This document shows positions 42,875 through 51,945 of a stretch of DNA of 64,000 nucleotides, one piece after another. Where the stretch lies: assembly GCA_046329435.1 (NCBI GenBank), contig JAXLUR010000012.1, positions 1-64,000 on the forward strand. The letters are read 5' to 3'. Positions within the stretch are counted from its first letter, which is position 1. The number at the start of each line of letters is the position of its first letter. The position numbers and the translations under genes are program-made. The notes below the pieces were generated by a model. It had not been told where the DNA came from. It saw only the letters and a list, made by a program, of their open reading frames with translations, and ran no database searches. The DNA comes from M3007 sp046329435. GTDB lineage: Bacteria; Bacteroidota; Bacteroidia; Chitinophagales; Saprospiraceae.

Positions 42875-43651
42875 TTATTCCCCTTTAAACACCGGTTTGC
42901 GTTTTTCGAGGAAAGCGTTTACGCCCTCCCGATAGTCGTGCGTCTGGCCGGCGATCGACTGGAGTTCGTCTTCCAGGGCAAGCTGCGCGTTAAAGTCGTT
43001 GGAAAAGGATCGATTGAGGGCTTTTTTCGTCAGCGCAATGCCTCGCGTCGGCATCCGGGCAAGGGTCTCGGCGAGGGCGAGGCTCTCGGCCATGAAGGTC
43101 TCGTCGTGATAAACTTTCCAGATAAGGCCCATTTCAGCGGCTTCTCCGGCCGAAATTTTGTCCGACAACATCATCAGTGCCGCCGCGCGTTGCAGCCCTG
43201 CGAGGCGCGGGAGGGTCCAGGTGCCGCCACTGTCGGGTATCAGACCGATTTTGGAAAATGCCTGCGTAAAAGAAGCGGAGGCCGCCGCTACCGTAATATC
43301 GCAAGCCAGCGCAATGTTGGCCCCTGCGCCGGCCGCCACGCCGTTGACGGCGCAAACAACGGGTTTTTCCAGTTCGCGTATCTTCATGACAATGGGGTTG
43401 TACCCCGTTGAAATGATTTCGGTCAGCGAAGGCCCTTGCGGATCGATCACTTCCTGCAAATCCTCGCCGGCGCAAAAAGCGCGCCCCTCGCCGGTAAGGT
43501 ACACGGCCCGGATGCCCGGGTCGGCAGCACAGCGGTCGAGTGCGGCGATGAGTTCCTGACGCATGGCGTGGTTCATCGAATTGAACACGGCCGGGCGGTT
43601 CAGGCGGATTTGAGCGACCTGATTCTCAATGGTAAAGAGGATGTATTCCAT
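42875..43651 (-). CDS. Enoyl-CoA hydratase/isomerase (PaaG-like)
   Basis: A 258-residue crotonase-fold protein. RLNRPAVFNSMNHAMRQEL opens it; the CoA/oxyanion segment is AFCAGEDLQEV, and PVVCAVNGVAAGAGANIALACDI leads to the second oxyanion region. GLIPDSGGTWTLPRLAG carries Asp in place of the usual catalytic Glu, as in PaaG (2-(1,2-epoxy-1,2-dihydrophenyl)acetyl-CoA isomerase). No other phenylacetate genes are in the window, so a general fatty-acid role cannot be excluded. The start at 43651 gives MEYILFTIENQVAQIRLNRP. Confidence 0.88.
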   Translation of the reverse strand: MEYILFTIENQVAQIRLNRPAVFNSMNHAMRQELIAALDRCAADPGIRAVYLTGEGRAFCAGEDLQEVIDPQGPSLTEIISTGYNPIVMKIRELEKPVVCAVNGVAAGAGANIALACDITVAAASASFTQAFSKIGLIPDSGGTWTLPRLAGLQRAAALMMLSDKISAGEAAEMGLIWKVYHDETFMAESLALAETLARMPTRGIALTKKALNRSFSNDFNAQLALEDELQSIAGQTHDYREGVNAFLEKRKPVFKGE

Positions 43652-43685
43652 GGAAACGTTACGTTGTGGCAGGCTGGCGATATTT

Positions 43686-43734
43686 GGCCGGCCGGGTCGG
43701 GAGGGGTTCCTGGCTCCTCCCGGCCCGGCCGGCC
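43686..43734. repeat. Long GC-rich hairpin between genes
   Basis: GGCCGGCCGGG-T-CGGGAGG pairs with CCTCCCG-G-CCCGGCCGGCC, an 18-bp stem with one mismatch. There is no adjacent T run, so it is a strong stem in the 89-bp gap after the class V aminotransferase gene; it may stabilise or separate transcripts. Confidence 0.7.
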
Positions 43735-43740
43735 ACAAAG

Positions 43741-45027
43741 TTATGAGCTCTTCGCGATGGCGTGAATGGTCCGCACGAGTTTGTCCAGATCGTCGGTGGT
43801 GGTGTAAACGTTGGGCGTGATGCGGGCGCCCGAGACTTTTTCCCATTCGATGCCGGTGGTATGAATTTTAGCGCGCTGAAACAACTGGTCCGAAAATTCG
43901 CTGCCTTTTTTCCCTTCCAAACCAATCGTCGCGATGGCACAGCCCCATTGGGGATGCAGGGAGGTATGCAGTTTGATGCCGGGTATGTCCTTCACCTGCT
44001 CGGCCCAGTAGTTTTTGAGGTAAAAAATACGGTCCTGTTTGCGTTTGGCGCCGATAAGGTTTTGCAAATCAATGGAATAGCCGATCGCCATTTCAATTGG
44101 AAAACTGCGGGTGCCCAGCGACTCGAATTTTCGGATATCGCCGCCATCGGGCGTTCCGTTGGAGAGCAGGGGCCAGACTTTGGCAATTTTTTCCTTTTTG
44201 ATCCACAACATGCCGCTGCCAAAAGGCGCGCACAGCCATTTGTGCAGGCTGGTGCCCCAATAGTCGCAACCCAGGTCGGGGATTTTGTAATCAATCAGCG
44301 CGAAGGAATGCGCACCGTCAACCAGCACATCGATACCCTGTGCATGGGCGCGGTCGGCGATGGCGCGCACCGGCAGTATCTGGCCGCACCAGTTGATCAC
44401 ATGCGTGATGTGCACCACCCTGGTTTTGGCCGTAAACTTCGAGGTAAAGGCGTTTACGAAATATTCCTCATCTTCGGAAGGCAGGTCAAAATCCACCCAC
44501 ACGAGTTTGATTCCGTCGCGTTTTTCGCGCTGTTTCCAGGCGTTGATCATATTGGGGTAATCGTATTTCGACAGCACGACCTCATCGCCGGCTTTCAGGT
44601 CGAGGCCGAAAATGATGGTATTCAGCGATTCGGTTGCGTTGCGGTTGATGGCGATCTCTTCGATATCGGCGCCGGCCAGCGTGGCCAGGCTTTCGCGCAG
44701 CGGTTCGCGGTCCTGGTCGAGCACCCGCCACATGTAATAGGATGGCGCTTCGTTGCACATGCGGTTGTAGTAGTCGAGCGCGTCCATGGTCGCCCTGGGC
44801 GCCGGGCATACCCCGCCGTTGTTGAGGTTGATGATGGTAGGACTTGCGCCGTAAGCCAGACGGATTTGTCGCCAGAAATCTTCTTCATCGCCGTTTGGCG
44901 GCGCAACGAACACCCCCCTGGGAGCGTTCAGTTGAAAAGCTGCGAAAACATCCTGATGCAGGGCCAGCCCGCCCAGCATGGCGGCGGTTCGGCGGATAAA
45001 ACTTCGACGGGTGTTGAAATTGTTCAT
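43741..45027 (-). CDS. Class V aminotransferase family PLP enzyme, Tat-exported
   Basis: A 428-residue protein. A twin-arginine signal (NTRRSFIRRTAAMLGGLAL) suggests export in folded form with PLP. The fold-type I core shows NLNNGGVCPAPRATMDALDYYNRM, AINRNATESLNTIIFGLDLKAGDEVV, DVLVDGAHSFALIDYKI (PLP Asp), and the Schiff-base Lys in WGTSLHKWLCAPFGSG. It resembles isopenicillin-N epimerase/cysteine desulfurase-like (EgtE-type) proteins. The substrate is unknown. Confidence 0.88.
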   Translation of the reverse strand: MNNFNTRRSFIRRTAAMLGGLALHQDVFAAFQLNAPRGVFVAPPNGDEEDFWRQIRLAYGASPTIINLNNGGVCPAPRATMDALDYYNRMCNEAPSYYMWRVLDQDREPLRESLATLAGADIEEIAINRNATESLNTIIFGLDLKAGDEVVLSKYDYPNMINAWKQREKRDGIKLVWVDFDLPSEDEEYFVNAFTSKFTAKTRVVHITHVINWCGQILPVRAIADRAHAQGIDVLVDGAHSFALIDYKIPDLGCDYWGTSLHKWLCAPFGSGMLWIKKEKIAKVWPLLSNGTPDGGDIRKFESLGTRSFPIEMAIGYSIDLQNLIGAKRKQDRIFYLKNYWAEQVKDIPGIKLHTSLHPQWGCAIATIGLEGKKGSEFSDQLFQRAKIHTTGIEWEKVSGARITPNVYTTTDDLDKLVRTIHAIAKSS

Positions 45028-45163
45028 GGCGCTTTTTAAGATTTGATGAATAGTCTGGCAGGTGAAATGGTGAAAAAATCGTTAAAACCCAAGCAGTAAA
45101 GTGTCTTTCGACACCCTTGCCCGTATCAATACCGTATTTGATCAACAAAAGAAATCATATTAC

Positions 45164-45613
45164 ATGAAAAAGCATCTCGTAATCACCCTCGTTCTCGCCT
45201 TCTTCGCTTCGGCCAGCGCCTGGTCGCAAACCGAATCGAAAGCCAAAGAACAGAAATCGAAAACGGAACAAGCTGCGAAGGCAGAAGAAAAATCGCACGG
45301 CGCTGCTTTCAGTGGCCAGGGCAAAGGCGGCGAAAAAGACCAGGTAGAAAAACAAAAAGGCGCCAAGACCAAAAAAGGCAAGAAAGGCCATCCGCACAAG
45401 GCGCATCAGGACAAAGACAAGGGCAAAGACCTGAAACAGGCGGGTGAAAAAGAAGAAATGCACGGTCGGCCGAAACCCGCTACCGAGCCGCAACCGGCTC
45501 CTAAAAATACGGAGCCCGTGAAACCGGCACCGCAAACACCACCCGTGAAACCCTCGAAAGAGTCGCCGACCGAGGCAAAACCCAAACCGGCTCAAAAAAG
45601 CGGCGGCAATTAA
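45164..45613 (+). CDS. Exported Lys/Pro-rich low-complexity protein
   Basis: A 149-residue protein. After a signal peptide (MKKHLVITLVLAFFASASAWS) the whole mature part is low-complexity: K/E/A/Q-rich then P/K/T-rich (PAPKNTEPVKPAPQTPPVKP). It has no recognisable domain. Such basic exported proteins may bind nucleic acid, polyphosphate or wall polymers; this is only a possibility. The start at 45164 was chosen for the signal peptide. A terminator follows (45637-45679). Confidence 0.6.
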   Translation: MKKHLVITLVLAFFASASAWSQTESKAKEQKSKTEQAAKAEEKSHGAAFSGQGKGGEKDQVEKQKGAKTKKGKKGHPHKAHQDKDKGKDLKQAGEKEEMHGRPKPATEPQPAPKNTEPVKPAPQTPPVKPSKESPTEAKPKPAQKSGGN

Positions 45614-45636
45614 CTGACCGTGCGCTACCGATAATC

Positions 45637-45679
45637 AACCCCCCTGTTCGCTGCGAGGCGGGCAGGGGTTTGTTTTTTT
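45637..45679 (+). terminator. Rho-independent terminator
   Basis: AACCCCCCTG pairs with CAGGGGTTTG around a GC-rich loop, followed by TTTTTTT. It lies between convergent genes. Confidence 0.85.
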
Positions 45680-45693
45680 CACCCGAGGTTGCA

Positions 45694-46164
45694 TCAGGCA
45701 GTTTTACCGTTCTCGATTCGTTCGATTCTGTGCAGAATTTCAAGTATGAGGTCGTTCTGGTTTTCAAGGTGTTTCAAAATTGCCTCTACTTCCTGTTCTG
45801 ATTTCTTATTGATCCGAAAATCCTCTTCCGCCCTTAGTTCCGCATGCCTCGATTGCAGGTTTTGCCCGATCATAATCAGCGGCATCAGAAAGATCTGGAT
45901 CATGTTGGAGATGAACAGCCACAGCACAAACGCGGGGAATGGGTCGAAGCGCCATGCCTGGGGGGCCAGGGTATTCCAGCCGAGCCAGACGACCGTCCAG
46001 CAAAAGATCAAAAAGAAAAACTGCATACTGCCGACGTGGTCGGTGATCCAGAGCGCCAGCCGATCAAGCGACGACAAGCCCTGCCGATGTTTCGCATTGA
46101 CATTGTGCGCAGGAGCGTGCCTTTTCTTCAAGTCTTCGAGCGACTGGATGTCCTGGTGTTTCAT
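45694..46164 (-). CDS. DUF1003 family membrane protein
   Basis: A 156-residue inner-membrane protein. LSSLDRLALWITDHVGSMQFFFLIFCWTVVWLGWN (in part) and FDPFPAFVLWLFISNMIQIFLMPLIMIGQNLQSRHAELRAEEDFRIN (in part) match DUF1003, with two TM spans and the following N-x-x-S-x-x-x-x-x-x-x-x-D motif. A C-terminal coiled coil extends to the end. Function unknown. An upstream -7 box (complement of TATTTTTG) lies at 46212-46219. Confidence 0.93.
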   Translation of the reverse strand: MKHQDIQSLEDLKKRHAPAHNVNAKHRQGLSSLDRLALWITDHVGSMQFFFLIFCWTVVWLGWNTLAPQAWRFDPFPAFVLWLFISNMIQIFLMPLIMIGQNLQSRHAELRAEEDFRINKKSEQEVEAILKHLENQNDLILEILHRIERIENGKTA

Positions 46165-46211
46165 CGACGGCGAGTTAAGTTGTGATCGGCTTTGATATAT
46201 ATATTGAAGGT

Positions 46212-46219
46212 CAAAAATA
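46212..46219 (-). promoter_or_regulatory. Promoter -7 box for the DUF1003 gene
   Basis: Minus strand TATTTTTG fits TAnnTTTG, about 48 bp before the start codon. Confidence 0.5.
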
Positions 46220-46269
46220 GCATTTCCCCGCTGTTAGGCGCCTTGACGCGCAATGGTATTGTATAAATG

Positions 46270-46322
46270 AACGGCCCCTGCCTGACCAGTCGGTCGGCAG
46301 GGGCCGTTTTTCAGCTGACGGC
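46270..46322. terminator. Hairpin terminator between DUF1003 promoter region and rnr
   Basis: ACGGCCCCTGCC pairs with GGCAGGGGCCGT, followed by TTTTC on the plus strand. It sits 17 bp beyond the rnr stop, and the short loop and long stem suggest it ends rnr transcription despite the weaker U tract on that strand. Confidence 0.65.
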
Positions 46323-46338
46323 CGAATCATTTTCGGCT

Positions 46339-48669
46339 TCAATCCAGCCATTCCATCTCGATCTGTCGCTTCGTCAGATCGACCGCCACGATACGCACCC
46401 GTACGCGGTCGCCCATTTTGATCTGGCGGCCATGACGGGTTCGGGCGCGCAGGTTGCCTTCATCGACGACCCATTGCTCGGGCAGGTACTTGAACTCCAC
46501 CATACCCTCGGCATGCGAGTCGGGCAGGGTAACAAAGAAACCGCGGTCGATGATGCCGCTCACCATGCCCTCAAATTCCTCGCCGATATGGCGGCGCACC
46601 AGTTCGGCCTGTTTGTACTTGACGCTTTCGCGCTCGGCATCAGCGGCTTTTTTCTCCTGGTTGCTGATGTGTTTGCACTGTTCCTCGAGTTTGGACTTGT
46701 CCACCCGCCACGCCCGGCCGTCGAGGTTGCGCTCGAGGATGCGGTGCGCCAGCACGTCGGCGTAGCGCCGTATGGGCGAGGTGAAGTGGGCGTAGTGGGT
46801 AAATCCGAGGCCGTAGTGCCCGATGTTGTCGGTGGAATACACGGCCTTTGCCATGGTACGGATAGCCAGGGGTTCGAGCAGTTTGAGGCGTTCGTTTTTG
46901 CGGGAAGCCTGCATGAGGCTGTTGTACGACTGCGCAATCTGTTTCGGGGTATCGACTTTCATCGGATAGCCCATTTCGGCGGCGAATCGCGCAAATTCGG
47001 CCACTTTTTCCTGGTCGGGCAGGTCGTGCACGCGGTACACGTAGGGGATTTCCTGCTGGGCGCCGCCCTTCTGATCGATGAACCAGGCTACTTCCTTGTT
47101 GGCCAGCAGCATAAAATCCTCGATCAACAGGTGGGCGTCTTTGCGTTCCTTGACGTAGGCTTCGAGCGGGGCGCCGTCGGCATCGAGACGAAAACGGATT
47201 TCATCGGATTCAAACCCGATGGCGCCGTTTTTTTCGCGCTCCTTGCGCATCTTTTTCGCCAGTCGGTCAAGGGTTGTGATGGCCCATTCCAGTTGCGGGT
47301 AAATGGCCAGGTGCGTCAGCGCTTCCTCAGGCTTTTTATCCAGAATGGTCTGCGCGGCCTCGTAGGTAAAACGGTGTGCCGAATGGATCACCGTTTTGCC
47401 AAACCAGCGCTTGACCAGTTTGTCTTTGGGGTCAAATTCAAATACTGCCGAAAAAGTGAGCCTGTCCTGATACGGCACGAGGGAGCAGAGGTTGTTCGAC
47501 AATTTTTCGGGCAACATAGGGTTGACGCGATCGACCAGATAAACGGACGTACTGCGCTGAAAAGCCTCCTTGTCCATCGGCGAATCGGGCTTGAGGTAAT
47601 GCGTCACATCGGCGATGTGCACGCCGACTTCCAGGTTGCCGTTGTCGAGCTGGCGGATGCTGAGGGCATCGTCGAAGTCTTTGGCGTCTTCGGGGTCGAT
47701 GGTAAAGGTCAGCACCTCGCGGAAGTCGCGGCGCATGGCAATCTCCGTTTCGGGGATTTGGTCGGGGATGCGGGCCGCTTCTGCGAGCGCTTCTTCGGAG
47801 TGGTCGAGTTCGAACCCTGCATTGATCAGGATTTTTTTCATCTCAAACTCATTTCCGCCTACTTCGCCGAGGGTTTGGGTGACTTTCCCGATGGGCACGC
47901 GTCCTTTCCCTTCCTGCCAGTCGGTGACCCGCACCACCACCTTGTCGCCGTCGCGGGCCTGGCCGGTAGCGTCGAGGGGGACGTAAATATCAACCGGCAT
48001 GTTCGGGTTGTCGGGGAGCAGCAGGGCATACTTGCGGCTTTTGCGAAGGGTGCCGATGAAAAACTCGTTGGCCCGGCGAAGCACTTGCAGCACCTCGCCT
48101 TCGGGTTTGCGGGGCGCCTGGCCCCGGCGGCGGGGCGCCGGCGGGAAAAGCAGAATGCGTACCGTGTCGCCATGCAGGGCGCCGTTGAGGTATTTGGGCG
48201 CGACGTACACGTCGGTATCTTCGAGTTCGCTGACGATGTAAGCGGCCCCGCTTCGCGTCATATCGACGCGCCCTTCCACCGTTTTGCGATGTCTGGAGGC
48301 GATTTCTCTGGCCGGCGCTTTGCTTTTCGCCACCGCGGCGAAGCGTTCGGGCGCCGGGGCGGGTTCCTTTTTCGGAGTCGGCCTTGCCGCGGGTTCGCTT
48401 TTTTCAACTCTCTCAGGCGTTTCCTCGCGGGTAAGGCGTTCGAGGGCTACGCCGAATTTATTGTCTTCATATTCGCGTACCGAGCCGGCCTCGGCCAACT
48501 GGCGCAACGCGTATTCGACTGAATCCTTGTTATTTTCGAAGGAAAGGTGATCGATGATCTGGCGGGCAGTAAGGCGCTTTTTGGGATGGGCAAGCAGAAA
48601 CCGGAGGAGGAAAATTTGCAATTCACTGGCGGTCAACTTTTTACCGCCTTTTTTCTTTTTTTTGGTCAT
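46339..48669 (-). CDS. rnr: Ribonuclease R
   Basis: A 776-residue RNB-family 3'-5' exoribonuclease. The N-terminal HTH (about 10-65) is followed by a basic Pro/Ala-rich linker (about 80-125), cold-shock domains (about 128-270), and the RNB core with DPEDAKDFDDALS (magnesium-binding Asp cluster). VHIADVTHYLKPDSPMDKEAF, DRVNPMLPEKLSNNLCSLVPYQDRLTFS (in part) and GFTHYAHFTSPIRRYADVLAHR follow. The C-terminal S1 domain ends in the last 85 residues. It degrades structured RNA. The start was set at 48669, since the upstream part of the frame is unlike the family. Confidence 0.95.
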   Translation of the reverse strand: MTKKKKKGGKKLTASELQIFLLRFLLAHPKKRLTARQIIDHLSFENNKDSVEYALRQLAEAGSVREYEDNKFGVALERLTREETPERVEKSEPAARPTPKKEPAPAPERFAAVAKSKAPAREIASRHRKTVEGRVDMTRSGAAYIVSELEDTDVYVAPKYLNGALHGDTVRILLFPPAPRRRGQAPRKPEGEVLQVLRRANEFFIGTLRKSRKYALLLPDNPNMPVDIYVPLDATGQARDGDKVVVRVTDWQEGKGRVPIGKVTQTLGEVGGNEFEMKKILINAGFELDHSEEALAEAARIPDQIPETEIAMRRDFREVLTFTIDPEDAKDFDDALSIRQLDNGNLEVGVHIADVTHYLKPDSPMDKEAFQRSTSVYLVDRVNPMLPEKLSNNLCSLVPYQDRLTFSAVFEFDPKDKLVKRWFGKTVIHSAHRFTYEAAQTILDKKPEEALTHLAIYPQLEWAITTLDRLAKKMRKEREKNGAIGFESDEIRFRLDADGAPLEAYVKERKDAHLLIEDFMLLANKEVAWFIDQKGGAQQEIPYVYRVHDLPDQEKVAEFARFAAEMGYPMKVDTPKQIAQSYNSLMQASRKNERLKLLEPLAIRTMAKAVYSTDNIGHYGLGFTHYAHFTSPIRRYADVLAHRILERNLDGRAWRVDKSKLEEQCKHISNQEKKAADAERESVKYKQAELVRRHIGEEFEGMVSGIIDRGFFVTLPDSHAEGMVEFKYLPEQWVVDEGNLRARTRHGRQIKMGDRVRVRIVAVDLTKRQIEMEWLD

Positions 48670-48893
48670 GTTAAAATTAAAAAATCTGGGGATAGGATGA
48701 ATAATCAGATTAGACGTCCGGCGCCGTGAAAGTCTCGTTTTATTGCAGGTAAAACGGTTTTGAAACGGTAAAAGTTGCAGGCCGCTCATTTTTCCGCCCC
48801 GAGCGGCGCCGGCCGTATTAGCGAATCTTTAACCAGCGCCGCTGCAACTTGGGGCAGGGAAATGCCGTTTTTTGCACTAAATTCCATTCTGCA

Positions 48894-49568
48894 ATGACAA
48901 AACCACTTTTTTTAGCCCTGATTGCCCTTTTCACCGGCACTGTCGCGTTCGGCCAGACGGCGGGCGCCAAGGAAAAGTCCGACCCCGAAGCCAAGAAGAT
49001 ACTCGACAAGATTCGCAAAAAATACGAAGGGTATAAAAGTTTTGAGCTGGCTTTCAGCCTCACCGTCGAGGTGCCCGGCGAGGCGCAACAAGTGCAAAAA
49101 GGCACGACAGCCCAGGCAGACAGCCAATTCCGGCTCGATATGGACGACCAGGTGATTGTCAGCGACGGCAAAACGACCTGGGTCTATCTGAAAAAAAACA
49201 ACGAGGTACAGATCAACGATGCCGACCCGAACGGACAAAGCGAATTCCTGACGCCCAAAGAACTGCTCCGCCGCTATCAGAAAGGCGATTACCTCTATGC
49301 CATCACCGAAAAAACTTCGGCTGGAGGCAAATTACTGACGCACATCGAGTTCAAGCCGGTCAGTCGCAACTCCGAATACGCAAAGATTCGGGTTAGCGTG
49401 GATGAAAAGGCGCTCACCATCGAGTCGATCAAAGCTTTCGCCAAAGACGGCTCCCGCTATACTTTCAAGGTTACCCGCCTGACACCCAACAAGGTTTTCC
49501 CGGCCAACCATTTTACCTTCGATGCAAAGAAATATCCGGGCGTGCACGTCGAAGACCTGAGAAACTAG
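48894..49568 (+). CDS. LolA-like outer membrane lipoprotein carrier protein
   Basis: A 224-residue periplasmic protein with a signal peptide (MTKPLFLALIALFTGTVAFGQ). The mature LolA-type half-barrel shows AKKILDKIRKKYEGYKSFELAFSLTV (in part), FRLDMDDQVIVSDGKTTWVYLKKNNEVQINDAD (in part), and FTFDAKKYPGVHVEDLR at the end, as in Bacteroidota LolA. It likely carries lipoproteins across the periplasm. It is divergent from rnr and convergent with the ABC permease gene. Confidence 0.88.
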   Translation: MTKPLFLALIALFTGTVAFGQTAGAKEKSDPEAKKILDKIRKKYEGYKSFELAFSLTVEVPGEAQQVQKGTTAQADSQFRLDMDDQVIVSDGKTTWVYLKKNNEVQINDADPNGQSEFLTPKELLRRYQKGDYLYAITEKTSAGGKLLTHIEFKPVSRNSEYAKIRVSVDEKALTIESIKAFAKDGSRYTFKVTRLTPNKVFPANHFTFDAKKYPGVHVEDLRN

Positions 49569-49582
49569 CGCCAGATGGCAAG

Positions 49583-49622
49583 GGGCAGTATTTCGTCGCC
49601 GATCAAAAGCGGAATACTGCCC
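49583..49622. terminator. Hairpin between convergent genes
   Basis: GGGCAGTATT pairs perfectly with AATACTGCCC over a 20-base loop. It lies between the LolA-like gene and the permease gene. Confidence 0.65.
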
Positions 49623-49626
49623 TGCC

Positions 49627-50892
49627 TTATTTTCGGATAGCCTCCACGGGATCGAGGCCACTGGCCTGAACAGCGGGAATCATGCCCGACAGGATGCCAA
49701 TGATGATGGAGGTGATCACCCCGATGGAGATATTGGCCAGGGAAAGATGGATGTCGAAATCCCAAACGGCGGAAACGATCAGCGTAACCGGCCAAACCAG
49801 CATCAGGCCCATCATCCCTCCCACGACGCACAAAACGACGGCTTCGAAGAGAATTTCGAGCAAAATGAACCAGCGCTTGGCGCCAAGGGCCATTTTGATG
49901 CCGATGATGTTGGTGCGTTCCCTGACGGACACAAACATAATATTGGCCACGGAGAACATGCCCACGATGAGCGCGAAGATACCGATCACAAAGCCGGCAA
50001 CATTGAGCGTGCCGAACACACTTTCCATCAAATTGCTGAGGATGGTCAGGGTGTTGAGGGCAAAATTGGACTCTTCACGCGGTTTGAGCCGTCGCTCGCC
50101 GCGCAACACGCCAGTGATTTCGTCTTTCAACTGATCGAGGTTGGCGCCGGGTTTGGCGCGCACGCCGATGGTAGCACTGCCGACCCAGGGGTTGCCGTCG
50201 CGGATATTGAAACCGCGGCGCGCCAGGGTATGGCTGATAAGTACCACATTGTCAAAGTTCATCACCTTGATAATGTCGTCGCCCGATTGTTTGGTGACGC
50301 CGATGATGCGCAGTTTGCGCCCGCCTATATTGATCTCCTTGTCGAGGGGGTCGATTCCTTCGGGGAAAAGTCCTTCGGCAATAGCATAACCGATCACGCA
50401 GACGGGCGAGCCGCTCAGGTATTCGGAGCTGGAAAAATAGCGGCCTTCGCCTTCGAACTCGAGCCGGAAGATGTTGGCGCAGGCTTCCGTACAACTCAGG
50501 AATGCCGTGTTTTCAACGCTCGACGACTGCCATTTTACGGTTTTGGAGCCCAGGTATTGCCAATACCCGATTTCGGATGCATTGTCGAGGTTGTCTTTGA
50601 GGGCTTCGTACTCTGTGAAGGTAAAATTGGGGCGGCGCATCCATTTCCAGTAGTTGGCGCCGGGGTCTTCCGACCAGGAGAATTTTTCGAGGTAGATGAC
50701 GTCGTTCCCCAGCTTGGAAAAACTGCTGCGGATATTGTCTTCGAGGGAGTTGACGGCGCTTTTCACGCCGATGATGCAAAAAATACCGATCGAAATACCC
50801 AACAGCGAAAGGAAAGAGCGCAGCTTGTTGGCCATCAGCTGTTGCCAGGCCTGGGCGGCGCCTTCGAGGAGGATGCGGATGATCTGACGCAT
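49627..50892 (-). CDS. MacB/FtsX-type ABC transporter permease
   Basis: A 421-residue permease. The first TM (about 20-45; ANKLRSFLSLLGISIGIFCIIGVKSAVNSLE, in part) is followed by a large MacB-like periplasmic domain (about 50-270) and the FtsX core with three TMs (GFVIGIFALIVGMFSVANIMFVSVRERTNIIGIKMALGAKR in part; end GILSGMIPAVQASGLDPVEAIRK). No ATPase gene is adjacent in this window. Such permeases export lipids, peptides or lipoproteins. It heads toward the fatty-acid hydroxylase gene in the same direction, 117 bp away. Confidence 0.92.
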   Translation of the reverse strand: MRQIIRILLEGAAQAWQQLMANKLRSFLSLLGISIGIFCIIGVKSAVNSLEDNIRSSFSKLGNDVIYLEKFSWSEDPGANYWKWMRRPNFTFTEYEALKDNLDNASEIGYWQYLGSKTVKWQSSSVENTAFLSCTEACANIFRLEFEGEGRYFSSSEYLSGSPVCVIGYAIAEGLFPEGIDPLDKEINIGGRKLRIIGVTKQSGDDIIKVMNFDNVVLISHTLARRGFNIRDGNPWVGSATIGVRAKPGANLDQLKDEITGVLRGERRLKPREESNFALNTLTILSNLMESVFGTLNVAGFVIGIFALIVGMFSVANIMFVSVRERTNIIGIKMALGAKRWFILLEILFEAVVLCVVGGMMGLMLVWPVTLIVSAVWDFDIHLSLANISIGVITSIIIGILSGMIPAVQASGLDPVEAIRK

Positions 50893-51009
50893 AGCGGGAG
50901 CGGGTAATGGTTACCGGCCGGCAAAACCGTACGGGTCGCTTGTTTCATACGAAGGTAATCCTGATGGGCAGCCTTCGGCATATCGTTTCGATGAAAAGGC
51001 TGCACTCAT

Positions 51010-51915
51010 CTATGAAGGCGTGGGATTGGCGGCTTCTTTTTCGCGCAATTGATCGCTGGTCAGCGTGCTTCCGTCGTGGCTCCAGCCCGGCGCCCCGAAC
51101 AGATAACGCCAGCGGTCGGTCCAGCGCGGGCTTTTGCCGAGGTCGCGGCCGATGTTGCGCCATTCGTGAAAAATGAGGTTGAACGCGTTGGGGTGATCGA
51201 TATTTTTGGTAAGGCCGTAACGGATAGGCTGGTATTGCCCGGCCGGCAGCTCGGGTTGAAAAGTGCCGAACAATTTATCCCAAATAATCAGGAACATGCC
51301 CAGGTTGCGGTCGAGGTACAGGGCGTTGGAAGCATGATGCACGCGATGGTGCGAAGGCGTGACCAGGAATTTTTCCAGCCATCCCAAATGACCGATATGT
51401 TCGGTGTGCACCAGAATACCCCAGATTTGCGTGGCTGAAAATACGAACACGATATCGAGCGGTTTGAAGCCGAGCAACGCCAGGGGAATAAAGTAGAGGA
51501 AGCGGTACAGGGGTTGAAAAACGGAGGAACGAAAGCCCACCGTCAGGTTGAATTGTTCGGACGAATGATGCGTCACATGCACTGCCCAGAAGAAGCGGCT
51601 CTGGTGGTCGATGCGGTGCAGCCAGTAAAACACAAAATCTTCGGCAATGACGAGGCTGAACCAGTACCAAAAGCCGCTTGCGCTCCAGCCCACGAACTGA
51701 TGTCGAAAAAACCAGTCGAGAACGAGGACATATACGCCCCTGAACAGCAGGTCGATACCGCTGTTGGCCAGCATCAGGTAAAGGTTGGACAGGGTATCGC
51801 GCCAGGTGTACGAGCGGGTGTGCCGCCAGTGGCTTAAAAGGATTTCCAGGCCGATGACAATGACATAAATCGGTGTCGAAATCAGGATCAGTAGTTGTTC
51901 GCGAAAAGCTTCCAT
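51010..51915 (-). CDS. Sterol desaturase/fatty acid hydroxylase family membrane protein
   Basis: A 301-residue integral membrane di-iron enzyme. Its His clusters are H-R-I-D-H (near 100), AVHVTHHSSEQFNLTVGFR (near 110-130), and HHRVHHASN (near 190), matching the HxxxH/HxxHH/HxxHH pattern of the family. Four or more TM spans occur before and between them. It hydroxylates or desaturates a lipid tail. It starts 30 bp before the LysE gene ends, in the same direction, so co-expression is likely. Confidence 0.93.
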   Translation of the reverse strand: MEAFREQLLILISTPIYVIVIGLEILLSHWRHTRSYTWRDTLSNLYLMLANSGIDLLFRGVYVLVLDWFFRHQFVGWSASGFWYWFSLVIAEDFVFYWLHRIDHQSRFFWAVHVTHHSSEQFNLTVGFRSSVFQPLYRFLYFIPLALLGFKPLDIVFVFSATQIWGILVHTEHIGHLGWLEKFLVTPSHHRVHHASNALYLDRNLGMFLIIWDKLFGTFQPELPAGQYQPIRYGLTKNIDHPNAFNLIFHEWRNIGRDLGKSPRWTDRWRYLFGAPGWSHDGSTLTSDQLREKEAANPTPS

Positions 51916-51945
51916 ATCAATAACGGTAAATAAAACGCTGCGCTT

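Noticed and set aside
46267..48522. A 751-residue plus-strand ORF opposite rnr
   Set aside because: Antisense shadow; the minus-strand frame has all RNase R motifs.
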